DNA of 54,175 bases from assembly GCF_009695655.1 (NCBI RefSeq), contig NZ_VUNM01000015.1, positions 1 to 54,175 on the forward strand, written 5' to 3'. Positions 36,485 through 45,640 of the stretch are shown piece after piece. Each line of letters starts with the position of its first letter. The stretch's first letter is position 1. A model generated the notes under the pieces. It was given only the letters and a program-made list of their open reading frames with translations. It had not been told where the DNA came from and searched no databases. The translations under genes were made by a program, and so were the position numbers. This DNA is from Sharpea porci (GTDB taxonomy: Bacteria; Bacillota_I; Bacilli_A; Erysipelotrichales; Coprobacillaceae).

Positions 36485-36907
36485 TTATAACTGGTTGATA
36501 ATCAAGATAGAGATTAATAGACCATAGATGGCAACACCTTCACCTAAGGCAACGAAGATCAATGAACGACCGAAGTTTTCAGCATTTTCAGAGAATGCAC
36601 CAATAGCAGCAGGAGCAGCAGCAGCAACGGCAATACCAGCACCAAGAGCTGACATACCAGTTGCTAAAGCAGCAGCTAAGAAACCAAGACCTTGAGCGAT
36701 TGTACCAGTGATTGCTGAACCAGCAGCGAATACAGGTGCATTCGCAACACCTAAAAATAAGACTAAAGCAGCAGCACCAACAACACCTGAGATATGTAAG
36801 CCAAGTCTCTTCTTCGCACTATTGACACTTGCTTCTCCTTTGAACACCTTGATTAATGGTAATGATAATGCAATAACAACGATTGCAGGTAAAATAAATG
36901 TTAACAT
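36485..36907 (-). CDS. ntpK: V-type ATPase membrane ring subunit K
   Basis: Ion-carrying ring subunit, 140 residues with four membrane helices in two hairpins; only the second hairpin carries the ion-binding Glu (E123 in FVALGEGVAIYG). The helix before it is Gly/Ala-rich without a Gln, and no Thr or Ser follows E123, unlike the Na+-type NtpK of Enterococcus hirae. I therefore infer proton coupling as more likely, but this is weak. Follows subunit I by 24 nt. Confidence 0.9.
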   Translation of the reverse strand: MLTFILPAIVVIALSLPLIKVFKGEASVNSAKKRLGLHISGVVGAAALVLFLGVANAPVFAAGSAITGTIAQGLGFLAAALATGMSALGAGIAVAAAAPAAIGAFSENAENFGRSLIFVALGEGVAIYGLLISILIINQL

Positions 36908-36931
36908 GTTTTTTTCTCCTCTTTTTCCTTT

Positions 36932-38833
36932 TTATTTGGCTTTATCTAAAGCCTCTTTCATACTTTCAAATGGTCTTCCGCCACCTTCATAGTAACGTGA
37001 GAACATTTCATAGAATTCTAATCGTAGAACCTGAATACCAACGATCATACCTTCAAGCACCATGACAAAGATATTGCCTAGCACAAGAACAATCCAGTAG
37101 CCAAAGCCACCAACCATACCAGCTAATGTATAAACAACGAGCATCATGCCTGCATGGGACAATACGAAGCCACCCACACGAAGATAAGATACTGTATTGG
37201 TAATAAATGTAAGAAGGACATCAAAGAGTTCAAAGAATCCTTCTGTAAAGAATGCCCCAAATCCATCTGGGAACATAGGATAACCACCAAGCTTTCTTGT
37301 CAGTGGTTCCTTTAAGAACATCAATAATATTGGTACAACAACGAAGAAGACCACAAATGGACGACCTAATGGTAAATGTAAGTTAGCAAACATATTAATA
37401 ATCAAGGCAATGACAGCCAAATAGAATACCAGGCCGGCAAGACCATTTTGTGAGAAAAGGAATTCTCCCCAGTTCTTCTTCTTACCATTCATATAAGTAT
37501 TAAAGCTAATAGTAATAATGATGAGGACAGCCCCAATCGCAACAGCTGTTGCCAGCAAAGTCATGGTATTGGAAGCTTTAAGAGGAACGAAGAATGGTTT
37601 AATCATCGTTTCATTCCCAAAGACTGAACCAAAGATAATACCCATAATAATGGAGAATATCCCAATTCTTACCCCCACTTCACCAAGTCTGAAGCCTTTG
37701 AATTTACTCATCAAATAGCCAAAGAGTATCAACATTGCCCCCTGGCCAACATCACCAAACATGATGCCAAAAAGAATACAGTAAGTCAGGGCCACAAAGT
37801 TTGTCGGATCCATATCCGTATAATTAGGAACACCATACATCTCCACAAACATACCAAATGGTTTCGCAAACCAGTGGTTGACAAGTTTAGTTGGTGGTTT
37901 GAGTCGATAGTCACTCATTGGTGGTGTTAAATCAACACGCACACGGTCCATCTTTTCATATTCTTCTTTAATCACATTGGCATCTTTAACAGTCGCAAAG
38001 CCATAAATAGCAGCACTCTTGCCAAAGACAACAACATATTTCTTAGCTTCCGTAATGCGGTTAAGTTCACGTGCTGAACTATAGAGTTCAGAAAGATGAG
38101 CTTTGTTTTCTTCAATAAAGTTTGCCCTTCTTGCTTTCAGATCTTCAAGATAGGCTGTGGCAGTATTGGTTTCTTCATCCAGTTTCACAATCGCATCTTC
38201 AACTGAGCCATGGACGAATTCTGGAATACGCACACGTTTGAAGAACAATGTTGAGAAAATATTATCAATTTCAGGAGCCTTATTACGGGTTGTAATATAC
38301 ATGATATAACATTCCTGAGTATCTTCTTCAAAGACCTTATACAGGAATTCCTGATTTTCATAATATTCAAGTTTTGTCAGTGATGAACTTGGCATATGGC
38401 CAATTCTAATTTGTAGATAGTGTGAATCGAACAAATAGTCGAAGTTAATGCCGGAATTCACCATGTGGCTGATTTCTTTCTTAACGGCCGCATTTTCATC
38501 CATCATTTCTAAGAGTTGACGTTTTGTTTCATCGAAGTCATCAAACTTCTTCACAAAATCATTAAGAAATTGTACTTCTTTTTCAACATCAATTTCACCA
38601 ACATGCCCTTCATCAAGTTCAAGATGATGGTTCTTACAGGCATCTTCGATACGATGTGCGATATCTCCATAAGGGTTATCGACATTCATTACCGTGATGT
38701 CTCTTACGCCATCCGCAAACTTGCTGGCAAGTTCTGGATGAAATGTTGTTGAATCAACAAGCTTATCCAATATAACATCAACATTTTCGACAGGGAATTC
38801 GATTTCAAGTAATTTCAGTTTCGCAATAGCCAT
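36932..38833 (-). CDS. ntpI: V-type ATPase membrane subunit I
   Basis: Stator membrane subunit forming the ion half-channels (633 aa). The N-terminal half is a cytoplasmic coiled-coil arm (about 1-320), and the C-terminal half has about seven or eight membrane helices. ALTYCILFGIMFGDVGQGAMLILFGYL and FTNTVSYLRVGGFVLSHAGMMLVV are clear I/a-subunit motifs, the latter with the essential Arg. It lies between subunit C and the ring subunit. Confidence 0.94.
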   Translation of the reverse strand: MAIAKLKLLEIEFPVENVDVILDKLVDSTTFHPELASKFADGVRDITVMNVDNPYGDIAHRIEDACKNHHLELDEGHVGEIDVEKEVQFLNDFVKKFDDFDETKRQLLEMMDENAAVKKEISHMVNSGINFDYLFDSHYLQIRIGHMPSSSLTKLEYYENQEFLYKVFEEDTQECYIMYITTRNKAPEIDNIFSTLFFKRVRIPEFVHGSVEDAIVKLDEETNTATAYLEDLKARRANFIEENKAHLSELYSSARELNRITEAKKYVVVFGKSAAIYGFATVKDANVIKEEYEKMDRVRVDLTPPMSDYRLKPPTKLVNHWFAKPFGMFVEMYGVPNYTDMDPTNFVALTYCILFGIMFGDVGQGAMLILFGYLMSKFKGFRLGEVGVRIGIFSIIMGIIFGSVFGNETMIKPFFVPLKASNTMTLLATAVAIGAVLIIITISFNTYMNGKKKNWGEFLFSQNGLAGLVFYLAVIALIINMFANLHLPLGRPFVVFFVVVPILLMFLKEPLTRKLGGYPMFPDGFGAFFTEGFFELFDVLLTFITNTVSYLRVGGFVLSHAGMMLVVYTLAGMVGGFGYWIVLVLGNIFVMVLEGMIVGIQVLRLEFYEMFSRYYEGGGRPFESMKEALDKAK

Positions 38834-38853
38834 GCTTCAATATTCCCTCCCTT

Positions 38854-39888
38854 TTATTGAATGATTAGTTTTCGAATACTATCTGCATCTTGATTATATC
38901 TTACCCCTTCCACAATATGTTTGAGGTTTTCAATTTCAATATTATGTACAATGACATAAGTCATGAAGACAAGTGGTGCACTTGTTGAAAACATCATATA
39001 TTTCTTAGCAAGGTTATATTCAATACGCTGTGTATAGTATTCAATATAGACATAATCATGATCACCAACATCAATCCTATAGGCTGATGTTGATAACTTC
39101 GCAAGCATATCATCTGCATCCTTGGCATTAATGAGTTCTTTCATCATGCGCTTAGAGATTCTTGTATGATCAAGAAGCAAGAGTTCTGTAATTTCGACAG
39201 GTGATGCATTAAAGTATTTCTTTAAACGATAGATCTTTGTGATATTGTCTAATTCAACACTTGTTTCAAGCATCTTTAATAATTCTTGTTGTGTTTTCCC
39301 TTTATACAATGACTTTACAGTTTCTTCATAATGATCATAGTATGCTCGCTTTAATTCGAGTTCGATCTTGTTTACGTTGATTCTCTTACCTCTTTCAGGC
39401 AAGCAAGATGCAATGACCTTGGCATAATCTGTCTTTGCGATTAATTTCATCAGGTCATCAATGTTATGTACATTTAATAGCCCATTGATATCAAATGTCG
39501 TATAACCTTTCAAGTAGGATGGTAGGATGACTTTGAGATCTTCTAAACGATTAGCGTTGATTAATCTAAGGACATGGAGAAGAATATTCACTTCTCGCCC
39601 CATAATATTCAACATATAGAAATCTCTTTCTTTACCTACACCATAGCGTGCCAGTCTTGAAATACGCATGAATGACTCTTCACTCAAGAGTGCTTCAAGC
39701 TGTCCACGATGGACATCATTTTCGCGAATATCTCCAAGAATACTACTATAGTCAGTATTGTTTTTGAGATAATTCACAACTTCACTAACAGACTTTAAAG
39801 ACAATAAAGCCTCATAATCCGATGAAGTAAGATGTCCTCCATACATCGATCTTGCTTTCGCAAGAATCGCATTAGAAGCAAATGTCAT
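38854..39888 (-). CDS. ntpC: V-type ATPase subunit C
   Basis: Central stalk adaptor that connects the rotor to the membrane ring (344 aa, V-type C/d family). FASNAILAKARSMYGGHLTSSDYEALLSLKSVSEVVNYLKN at the start, and ERDFYMLNIMGREVNILLHVLRL and VYIEYYTQRIEYNLAKKYMMF later, are typical. It starts 2 nt after the G/H stalk gene and precedes subunit I by 20 nt. Confidence 0.9.
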   Translation of the reverse strand: MTFASNAILAKARSMYGGHLTSSDYEALLSLKSVSEVVNYLKNNTDYSSILGDIRENDVHRGQLEALLSEESFMRISRLARYGVGKERDFYMLNIMGREVNILLHVLRLINANRLEDLKVILPSYLKGYTTFDINGLLNVHNIDDLMKLIAKTDYAKVIASCLPERGKRINVNKIELELKRAYYDHYEETVKSLYKGKTQQELLKMLETSVELDNITKIYRLKKYFNASPVEITELLLLDHTRISKRMMKELINAKDADDMLAKLSTSAYRIDVGDHDYVYIEYYTQRIEYNLAKKYMMFSTSAPLVFMTYVIVHNIEIENLKHIVEGVRYNQDADSIRKLIIQ

Positions 39889-39890
39889 TC

Positions 39891-40199
39891 TTACTCCTTA
39901 CAAGCGGCAACCATTTTGGCAATCCATTCATCTTTATGGGCTTCAAAATAGGAAGAAAGTGAACTTAACTGCTGTCTATAGTGTTCATCATTTTCTTTCT
40001 TTGTTGCTTCAATAGAAGCTTTCAGTTCTTTCTTCTTTTCATCAAGTGTCTTCTGATATTCATTTATGAATTGATCATAGACTTCTTTCTTACGTGCGTT
40101 CATATTTGTAGAACTAAGAGCACGCTGATGTTTGGCATCTTCTACTGATGCTGCACATTCATGGTCAAAATTAATGATATCTTGTATCAGTTTATCCAT
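39891..40199 (-). CDS. ntpF: V-type ATPase peripheral stalk subunit G/H
   Basis: A 102-residue charged coiled coil (MDKLIQDIINFDHECAASVEDA, EYQKTLDEKKKELKASIEATKKEN), matching the short G/H stator subunit that pairs with E. Identification rests on coiled-coil character, size and its place as the first gene of a nine-gene V-ATPase operon. The start has AGGAGTG 8 nt upstream. Confidence 0.8.
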   Translation of the reverse strand: MDKLIQDIINFDHECAASVEDAKHQRALSSTNMNARKKEVYDQFINEYQKTLDEKKKELKASIEATKKENDEHYRQQLSSLSSYFEAHKDEWIAKMVAACKE

Positions 40200-40299
40200 G
40201 TTATCACTCCTATCAATATCGAATATATGTTACTCTTCACATAATCAAAATTCAAGTTCTTGAAGAGCTAAAAAAGCCTTATATAACGCCATTTTTTAG

Positions 40300-40327
40300 A
40301 TTATACCAAAAAAGTATAGTTTGCATT
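40300..40327 (-). promoter_or_regulatory. Probable promoter of the V-type ATPase operon
   Basis: A good -10 TATAAT is at 40305-40300 on the minus strand. The -35 is poor (TTAATG at 18 bp). The leader of about 95 bases contains a near-palindromic GCGTTATATAAGGC followed by six T that could form a weak attenuator. The long leader and poor -35 suggest regulation. Confidence 0.5.
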
Positions 40328-40404
40328 AATCCTAAATATAGTTCATCATATAACACCCTTCTATCGCTATTTTATCACGATTTCATCACTATTTTTTCAA
40401 AAAA

Positions 40405-40430
40405 GAAAAAAATGCATGAAAATCATGCAT
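40405..40430 (-). terminator. Terminator after the Cof-type HAD gene
   Basis: Minus strand stem ATGCATGA/TCATGCAT with 3-nt loop and a T run. The gene stop codon (40423-40425) lies in the stem. Confidence 0.88.
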
Positions 40431-41235
40431 GAAAAAAGTACTTTTCGATAAACTTTGCGACACCATCATCATTAGCTTCCTCTTCAGTCATCATATCCGC
40501 AACATTCTTCACATCTTTCATCGCATTCTTCATAGCAACGCCTAACCCCGCATCCTTGATCATCGATAAATCATTATCACCATCACCAAAAGCAACAACT
40601 TCACGCATATTTATTCCTTGCGTCTTAATATAAGCTTGAATACCACTGCTTTTTGTCGTCTTTGCATCCTGTATTTCAAACAGAAAATTGACAGACTTGG
40701 TGGCCGAAAGATTGTGAGGTAGATAGCGAGAAACAAGCTGATTGAGTTGTGTGCTATCTTTTAAATAGTGTGCTACAACAATCTTATGAAAAACATGTTG
40801 AGTCAATTGACTTAAAGAGATTTTATTTACTTCTGTGGCATGAGCCTCTGCCATAAAGAAATCAAGAACAGCCTGATCACCAATTCCATAAGGCTTGCCT
40901 GCTTCATTGAAGAAGGCTGCCGTAGGTATAGTGCTGAGTTTCTGATAGAAATGAACAAACTGATTGCTGTCAACTGGCTCACTCGTTAGTGTTTCCTTAT
41001 TAGTATGGAGATCAATAAAATGGGTGCCATTCTCTTCAACGACAAAATCCATCAATGAGGCAAGCTTTTGGTAGTTTGATGCAATATGAGCATAATCTCG
41101 CCCACTCGCAATCCCCAAAAGCATACCCGTCTCTTTAAGACATTTTAAGGCATGAAGATTTTTTGGAGAAACTTGACTTTGGTTGTTGAAAAGTGTGCCA
41201 TCTAAATCAAATACAGCGACTTTATAACGATTCAT
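40423..41235 (-). CDS. Cof-type HAD-superfamily phosphatase
   Basis: A 270-residue HAD phosphatase. Motif I is VFDLDGTLFNNQ near 9-20, GIASGRDYAHI carries motif II, and VVAFGDGDNDLSMIKDAGLGVAM is motif IV. Substrate unknown. It overlaps the AraC gene upstream by 14 nt, so the AraC regulator and phosphatase are co-expressed. This is one of three Cof-type HAD genes in the window. Confidence 0.88.
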   Translation of the reverse strand: MNRYKVAVFDLDGTLFNNQSQVSPKNLHALKCLKETGMLLGIASGRDYAHIASNYQKLASLMDFVVEENGTHFIDLHTNKETLTSEPVDSNQFVHFYQKLSTIPTAAFFNEAGKPYGIGDQAVLDFFMAEAHATEVNKISLSQLTQHVFHKIVVAHYLKDSTQLNQLVSRYLPHNLSATKSVNFLFEIQDAKTTKSSGIQAYIKTQGINMREVVAFGDGDNDLSMIKDAGLGVAMKNAMKDVKNVADMMTEEEANDDGVAKFIEKYFFHA

Positions 41236-42199
41236 GTTTAACCTCCTGCTTTTTCTTATAGGCCATTGGTGTCATATGATATTGCTTCTTAAATGTCTTA
41301 TAGAAATAAGATTCATTTTCATAACCCACTTCGTTAATAATTCTCTCAATGGAATACGATGAATATTCAAGAAGTTCAATAGCTTTTTTGAAACGCATAT
41401 CTTTTAATAGCTGAATAAATGTTGTACCTGTCATTTTCTTAATGAATTTAGAGAGCTGATAGTCTTTCATATGCACCATTTCACTCAGTTCACTAAGTGA
41501 GGCATTATTGTAATTCAGCGTGATATATTTATAGATTGTACTCAGTAAAACTTTATCATAAGTACTTTTTGTATAGGACTGAATGGCTTCAGGATGATTC
41601 ATCAGTTCACTCATCAATAGCCCCATTAATAACTTCAGTTCAATCTTGTTGTTGAGGGTAGGTTCATAGAGATGGGTAATAATAGCTTCTACATAGGAAG
41701 TCACCAAGTCATTCTTCTCTAAATCAAAAATCAGATATTCCCCAATATTCTCTGTCGAATAGAGTGAATGAAAGATAAAATCATTCAGCTTATATTCACT
41801 CCCCATGACACTTGATAAAAAAGAAAGCATTTCCTGTTTAATAATAAAGTTAAAGATAATATCATTTTCCCCACTTGGAGCAATGGAATGTTCAATCGCT
41901 TGATTGACAAGAAGAAGCTGACCAGTCTTTAAATGAATATCATGATCATCTATCGTTGTTGTCATCGTCCCACTATAAACATACATCAACTCAATATAAT
42001 TATGTTTATGGGCTGGATAGGACATAAAACGGGTATGCTTCCTCACCCCAATCAGTGCCCCCTCATCAAGAATCTTTCTTGCATCAATCGTTTCTTCATC
42101 AAGATAAATACTGCGATCAATATTCACTTTACCATTTAGGGCATCAATCTCTTCATCACTATATGCCAGCAACTTCTCTAAAATAGCCTGACTCAGCAT
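41222..42199 (-). CDS. AraC-family transcriptional regulator
   Basis: A 325-residue activator type. The N-terminal half is a cupin-like sensor (YPAHKHNYIELMYVYSGTMTTTID...TGQLLLVNQAIEHS), and the C-terminal half has two helix-turn-helix units (SLSELSEMVHMKDYQLSKFIKKMTG and SIERIINEVGYENESYFYKTFKKQYHMTP). It probably controls its own unit with the HAD phosphatase and the divergent HAD gene at 42305. Ligand unknown, likely a sugar. Confidence 0.9.
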   Translation of the reverse strand: MLSQAILEKLLAYSDEEIDALNGKVNIDRSIYLDEETIDARKILDEGALIGVRKHTRFMSYPAHKHNYIELMYVYSGTMTTTIDDHDIHLKTGQLLLVNQAIEHSIAPSGENDIIFNFIIKQEMLSFLSSVMGSEYKLNDFIFHSLYSTENIGEYLIFDLEKNDLVTSYVEAIITHLYEPTLNNKIELKLLMGLLMSELMNHPEAIQSYTKSTYDKVLLSTIYKYITLNYNNASLSELSEMVHMKDYQLSKFIKKMTGTTFIQLLKDMRFKKAIELLEYSSYSIERIINEVGYENESYFYKTFKKQYHMTPMAYKKKQEVKHESL

Positions 42200-42223
42200 C
42201 TCGTTATCCTCCCTTTGTCTTAT

Positions 42224-42252
42224 ATTTTATTGTTTTTTCTCTTGTTCGTCCA
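42224..42252 (-). promoter_or_regulatory. Candidate promoter of the AraC-HAD unit
   Basis: Minus strand -35 TGGACG, 17-bp spacer, -10 TAAAAT, 25 bases before the AraC start. The divergent HAD gene has no equally clear promoter in the 105-base gap. Confidence 0.5.
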
Positions 42253-42304
42253 CTTTCATAATAGAGAATTTATGATATTCTATAATAGTGATGGAGGTAA
42301 TGTT

Positions 42305-43057
42305 GTGATTCTTGCAAGTGATTTTGACAATACATTATATTTTAAAGGGCATTTTAAAAAAGATGACCTCAAAGCTATTAAAGCCTTCCAAGAAGCAGGT
42401 GGTAAATTTGGTGTCTGTACAGGGAGACCATTACTTGGGATTGTGGCACCAACATTAGGTAAAATCAAATATGATTTCTATATTTGTAATAGTGGTGGAG
42501 CGATTTATGATCAAAACAAAGAAGTGCTGATGATGAAGAAGATCCCTCTTGCATTAGCCCGTGAAGTGATAAGCAAGGTCCATGTGGATGTATCGATTAT
42601 TCATAATGAAAAGATGCTGTTCTATTATTATAAGAAGATTCCAAAAATCTTTCACCCACACCAAAGAGTTCTTAAGTCACTTGATAGTATTGATGATGAC
42701 TTTATTATGGGAATGAGTTTTCACTTTCCAAAAGGACAGCTAGCTGAAGCGAAAGCATGTGCTGATACGATCAATGAACAATATTGTGATCATATGAGTG
42801 CTTTCCAGAATAATGAACATGTCGATATTTGTGCGAATGGATGTTCTAAGGGCAAGGGATTGAAATTTATAGAAAATTACTTTCAAACACCTCACCATGA
42901 AGTTGGAGCCATTGGGGATAGCTTCAATGACATTCCCTTACTTAAAGCAGGTGGGATTAGCTTTACTTTTGATTATGGGCCTAGTGATTTAAAGAAGGAA
43001 GCTGACTATATTGTTGATAGTGTCGGAGAATCTCTAAAGTATCTCTTAGAAAAGTAG
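42305..43057 (+). CDS. Cof-type HAD-superfamily phosphatase
   Basis: A 250-residue HAD phosphatase divergent from the AraC gene. The chosen start is GTG at 42305, 7 nt after GGAGGT, which puts motif I (ASDFDNTLYFKG) at the N-terminus; the frame is open to 42215 but without a ribosome site. CTGRP carries motif II and AIGDSFNDIPLLKAG motif IV. Like the HAD gene at 7263-8045 it uses a GTG start. Confidence 0.85.
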   Translation: MILASDFDNTLYFKGHFKKDDLKAIKAFQEAGGKFGVCTGRPLLGIVAPTLGKIKYDFYICNSGGAIYDQNKEVLMMKKIPLALAREVISKVHVDVSIIHNEKMLFYYYKKIPKIFHPHQRVLKSLDSIDDDFIMGMSFHFPKGQLAEAKACADTINEQYCDHMSAFQNNEHVDICANGCSKGKGLKFIENYFQTPHHEVGAIGDSFNDIPLLKAGGISFTFDYGPSDLKKEADYIVDSVGESLKYLLEK

Positions 43058-43178
43058 TGAATCTCTAAATTAATATATTAACATTTTATTTATTCATAAA
43101 TATGTGTGTTAAAAATTGACTTTTAAGAGTATGTTTGTTAAGGTGATAAAAATATTGAAAGAAGGGAGAAGCAAGTTT

Positions 43179-43229
43179 ATGCAATTGATTGAAAAAGACA
43201 ATGGTAAAACTGGCTTCTTTTTGTATTAG
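43179..43229 (+). other. Short leader ORF before hom
   Basis: A 16-codon ORF (MQLIEKDNGKTGFFLY) with GGGAG 9 nt before its ATG. It ends at TAG 43227-43229, and the AGGAGG ribosome site for hom begins at 43229, 14 bases before the hom start. Translation of the leader could therefore be coupled to hom. It holds only one Thr codon and no Met run, so it does not look like a classical threonine attenuator. A -35 TTGACT at 43116-43121 lies upstream, with a poor -10 at the right spacing. Confidence 0.45.
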
Positions 43230-43242
43230 AGGAGGATAACTT

Positions 43243-44394
43243 ATGATTATTGGCGTTGTGGGCCTTGGTACTGTGGGTTTTGGTACTGTTGATATTCTTG
43301 TCAAAGAAAAAGCACGTCTTGAAAAAGAGATTGGTGAAGAAGTTAAAGTGAAATATGGCTGTTCTCTTGAAGATGTTGATTTGCCTGAGGGCATTATTTA
43401 TACCAGAGATTTCAATGATATCATTAATGATGAAGAAGTTGATGTTGTTGTGGAATTGATTGGTGGGGTCACGATAGCTAAGAAGATTATTCTTGAAGCC
43501 TTAAAGAAAGGCAAACATGTCGTTACAGCCAATAAAGCTTTATTAGCTCATGATGGTGAAGAACTCTTCAAATGTGCTACAGAAAACAATGTGAATTTGT
43601 ATTATGAAGCAGCTGTTGGTGGTGGTATTCCTGTTGTTGTGCCAGCTAAAGAATCTTTAATCGCAAATAACATCTATAAGATTGAAGGTATCCTGAATGG
43701 GACAACAAACTTCATTCTGACATTAATGGAAAAAGAAAATCTTGATTTTAATGAAGCACTCACAATTGCTGATGATCAGGGCTTTGTGGAAGCCGATGCA
43801 TCTCTTGACTTAGATGGCTATGATGCCGCCCATAAGATTAAGTTACTAGCTATGAATGCCTTCCATATCTTCTTTGACTTCGACAAGATTCAGCTTGAAG
43901 GTATTCGTAATGTCACAAAGAAAGATATGGACTATGCCAAGAAGCTTGGCTATCGTATCAAGCTTATTGCTCAGGCAAAAAAACTAGAAAAGGGCTATGG
44001 TCTAGATGTTGCTCCTACCCTTGTTCCTATAAATGATATTGTCGGAAATGTCATGGAGGCCTATAATGTAGTGGAAATTACCTCAGATTACCTAGAAAAT
44101 GTCTTATTCTATGGCAAGGGTGCAGGTCGCTATGTTACAGCAAGTGCGGTTGTAAGTGATATTATCAAATGTCATGATGATAAGAAATGGACATATCATT
44201 ATGAACATACCGATGAAATCTATCCTATTACTTATAGCAGCTATTATATCCGCACAAATAAACCTATTGATGTTGATTATGATCAGTATCTTACTCTTGG
44301 TAATGATCATATCTATATCACAAGAGCCTATGAAAAAGATGAACTATTAAACAAACTAGGTAATCAGGAATATCATTTGTTTAAAGTGAGATAG
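43243..44394 (+). CDS. hom: Homoserine dehydrogenase
   Basis: Reduces aspartate-semialdehyde to homoserine for threonine and methionine synthesis. The 383 residues show the dinucleotide loop GVVGLGTVGFGTV near 4-16, TANKALLA, AAVGGGIPVV and GILNGTTNFILT, with the catalytic Lys in the AHKIKLLAMNAF region. It is shorter than the 430-residue family forms and lacks a full ACT regulatory domain at the end (only about 50 residues follow the catalytic part), so threonine feedback may be weaker; this is inference. First full gene of hom-lysC-asd. Confidence 0.95.
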   Translation: MIIGVVGLGTVGFGTVDILVKEKARLEKEIGEEVKVKYGCSLEDVDLPEGIIYTRDFNDIINDEEVDVVVELIGGVTIAKKIILEALKKGKHVVTANKALLAHDGEELFKCATENNVNLYYEAAVGGGIPVVVPAKESLIANNIYKIEGILNGTTNFILTLMEKENLDFNEALTIADDQGFVEADASLDLDGYDAAHKIKLLAMNAFHIFFDFDKIQLEGIRNVTKKDMDYAKKLGYRIKLIAQAKKLEKGYGLDVAPTLVPINDIVGNVMEAYNVVEITSDYLENVLFYGKGAGRYVTASAVVSDIIKCHDDKKWTYHYEHTDEIYPITYSSYYIRTNKPIDVDYDQYLTLGNDHIYITRAYEKDELLNKLGNQEYHLFKVR

Positions 44395-44397
44395 AAT

Positions 44398-45636
44398 ATG
44401 CGTATTATTGTTCAAAAATATGGTGGTACTTCAACACGTAACAGAGAAACACGTTCAATGATGTATGATAACATCATTGATGTGGTTAATGCTAAAAACA
44501 AGGCAGTTGTTGTTGTAAGTGCCATGGGTCGCTATGATGACCCTTATGCAACTGATACCCTTTTATCAGTTGTTAGAAAGAAATATTTGAATGACGAAGA
44601 AATTGATCGTCTTTCAAGTATCGGTGAAACACTAGCAACACTCGTTATTAAGAGTGAACTTGCTTCACTAGGATACCGTGTTGCTTCTGTTTCAAATGAA
44701 GAATTAGGTATTATGACTGATGACTCTTTCACATGTGCTTCCATTGAAGCAGCTGAGGGTGAAGCCATCTTGAAGAAACTTGAAGAGGCTGATATTGTCA
44801 TTGCTCCTGGCTTCCAAGGCCACAACAAAGAACATGTCATTACGACGCTTGGTCGTGGTGGTTCTGATTTATCAGCGGTAGCTATTGGAGCAGCCATTGG
44901 CGCAAGTGAAGTCGAAATCTACAGTGATGTCGATGGTATCTATACAGCTGATCCACGTATTGTACCAAGAGCTATGCGCTTAGATATGGTGAGCTATGAA
45001 GAAATGCTGGAGCTTTCCAACAATGGAGCAAAAGTACTTAATCACCGTTGTGTCGTGCTTGCGGCAAAGACAGGCATTAAGATTCATTGTTGTTCATCAT
45101 TTCGTCATGGCAAAGGGACTTATGTGGTAGGAGAAGAAGATATGAAAGATATCAATAAATTCGCAATTAGCGGCATTACAGGCACTCAGAATGAAGCACG
45201 TTTTACTTTAGTGGGTGTGGAAATTAAGAATAATGTTGCCGGAAATTTGTTTAAGAAAATTAGTGAAGCAGGCGTTAATGTCAATGTCTATAATCAAGCA
45301 CTAACCGGTGGAGGACATATGGATATCTCCATCATTACCCAACAAGAAGATATTGATACTGTTCTTGCTGTCATCAATAATATGAAACAAGAATTACAGC
45401 CTAAACGTACCATTGTCCGTGGTAATATAGGGAAAGTGGCTGTTGTTGGTCTTGGTATTCGCAATCGTCAAGGTATGTTTGAAAAAGTCTATAATACATT
45501 AGAAAACAATAACATTCATGTAGAAATGGCAAGCTGCTCAGAAATTAATATTAGCTGCTATATTGATCGTAATGATGTCAATGATGCACAAGTATTATTA
45601 CATGAAGCATTCATAGAGAATAATGAGGAGGATTAA
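44398..45636 (+). CDS. lysC: Aspartate kinase
   Basis: First step of the aspartate family: phosphorylates aspartate. The 412 residues start with VQKYGGTSTRN, have TTLGRGGSDLSAVAIGAAI and YSDVDGIYTADPR in the catalytic domain, and end with two ACT domains (about 255-405) that usually sense lysine or threonine. It follows hom by 3 nt. Confidence 0.94.
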   Translation: MRIIVQKYGGTSTRNRETRSMMYDNIIDVVNAKNKAVVVVSAMGRYDDPYATDTLLSVVRKKYLNDEEIDRLSSIGETLATLVIKSELASLGYRVASVSNEELGIMTDDSFTCASIEAAEGEAILKKLEEADIVIAPGFQGHNKEHVITTLGRGGSDLSAVAIGAAIGASEVEIYSDVDGIYTADPRIVPRAMRLDMVSYEEMLELSNNGAKVLNHRCVVLAAKTGIKIHCCSSFRHGKGTYVVGEEDMKDINKFAISGITGTQNEARFTLVGVEIKNNVAGNLFKKISEAGVNVNVYNQALTGGGHMDISIITQQEDIDTVLAVINNMKQELQPKRTIVRGNIGKVAVVGLGIRNRQGMFEKVYNTLENNNIHVEMASCSEINISCYIDRNDVNDAQVLLHEAFIENNEED

Positions 45637-45640
45637 TATT

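Noticed and set aside
40265-40300. Attenuator hairpin in the V-ATPase leader
   Set aside because: The near-palindrome GCGTTATATAAGGC has a mismatch and a weak stem, so it is only mentioned with the promoter.
43058-43242. T-box or amino-acid riboswitch before hom
   Set aside because: The 185-base region has no T-box motif (AGGGTGGNACCGCG) and no terminator; only a short leader ORF is seen.
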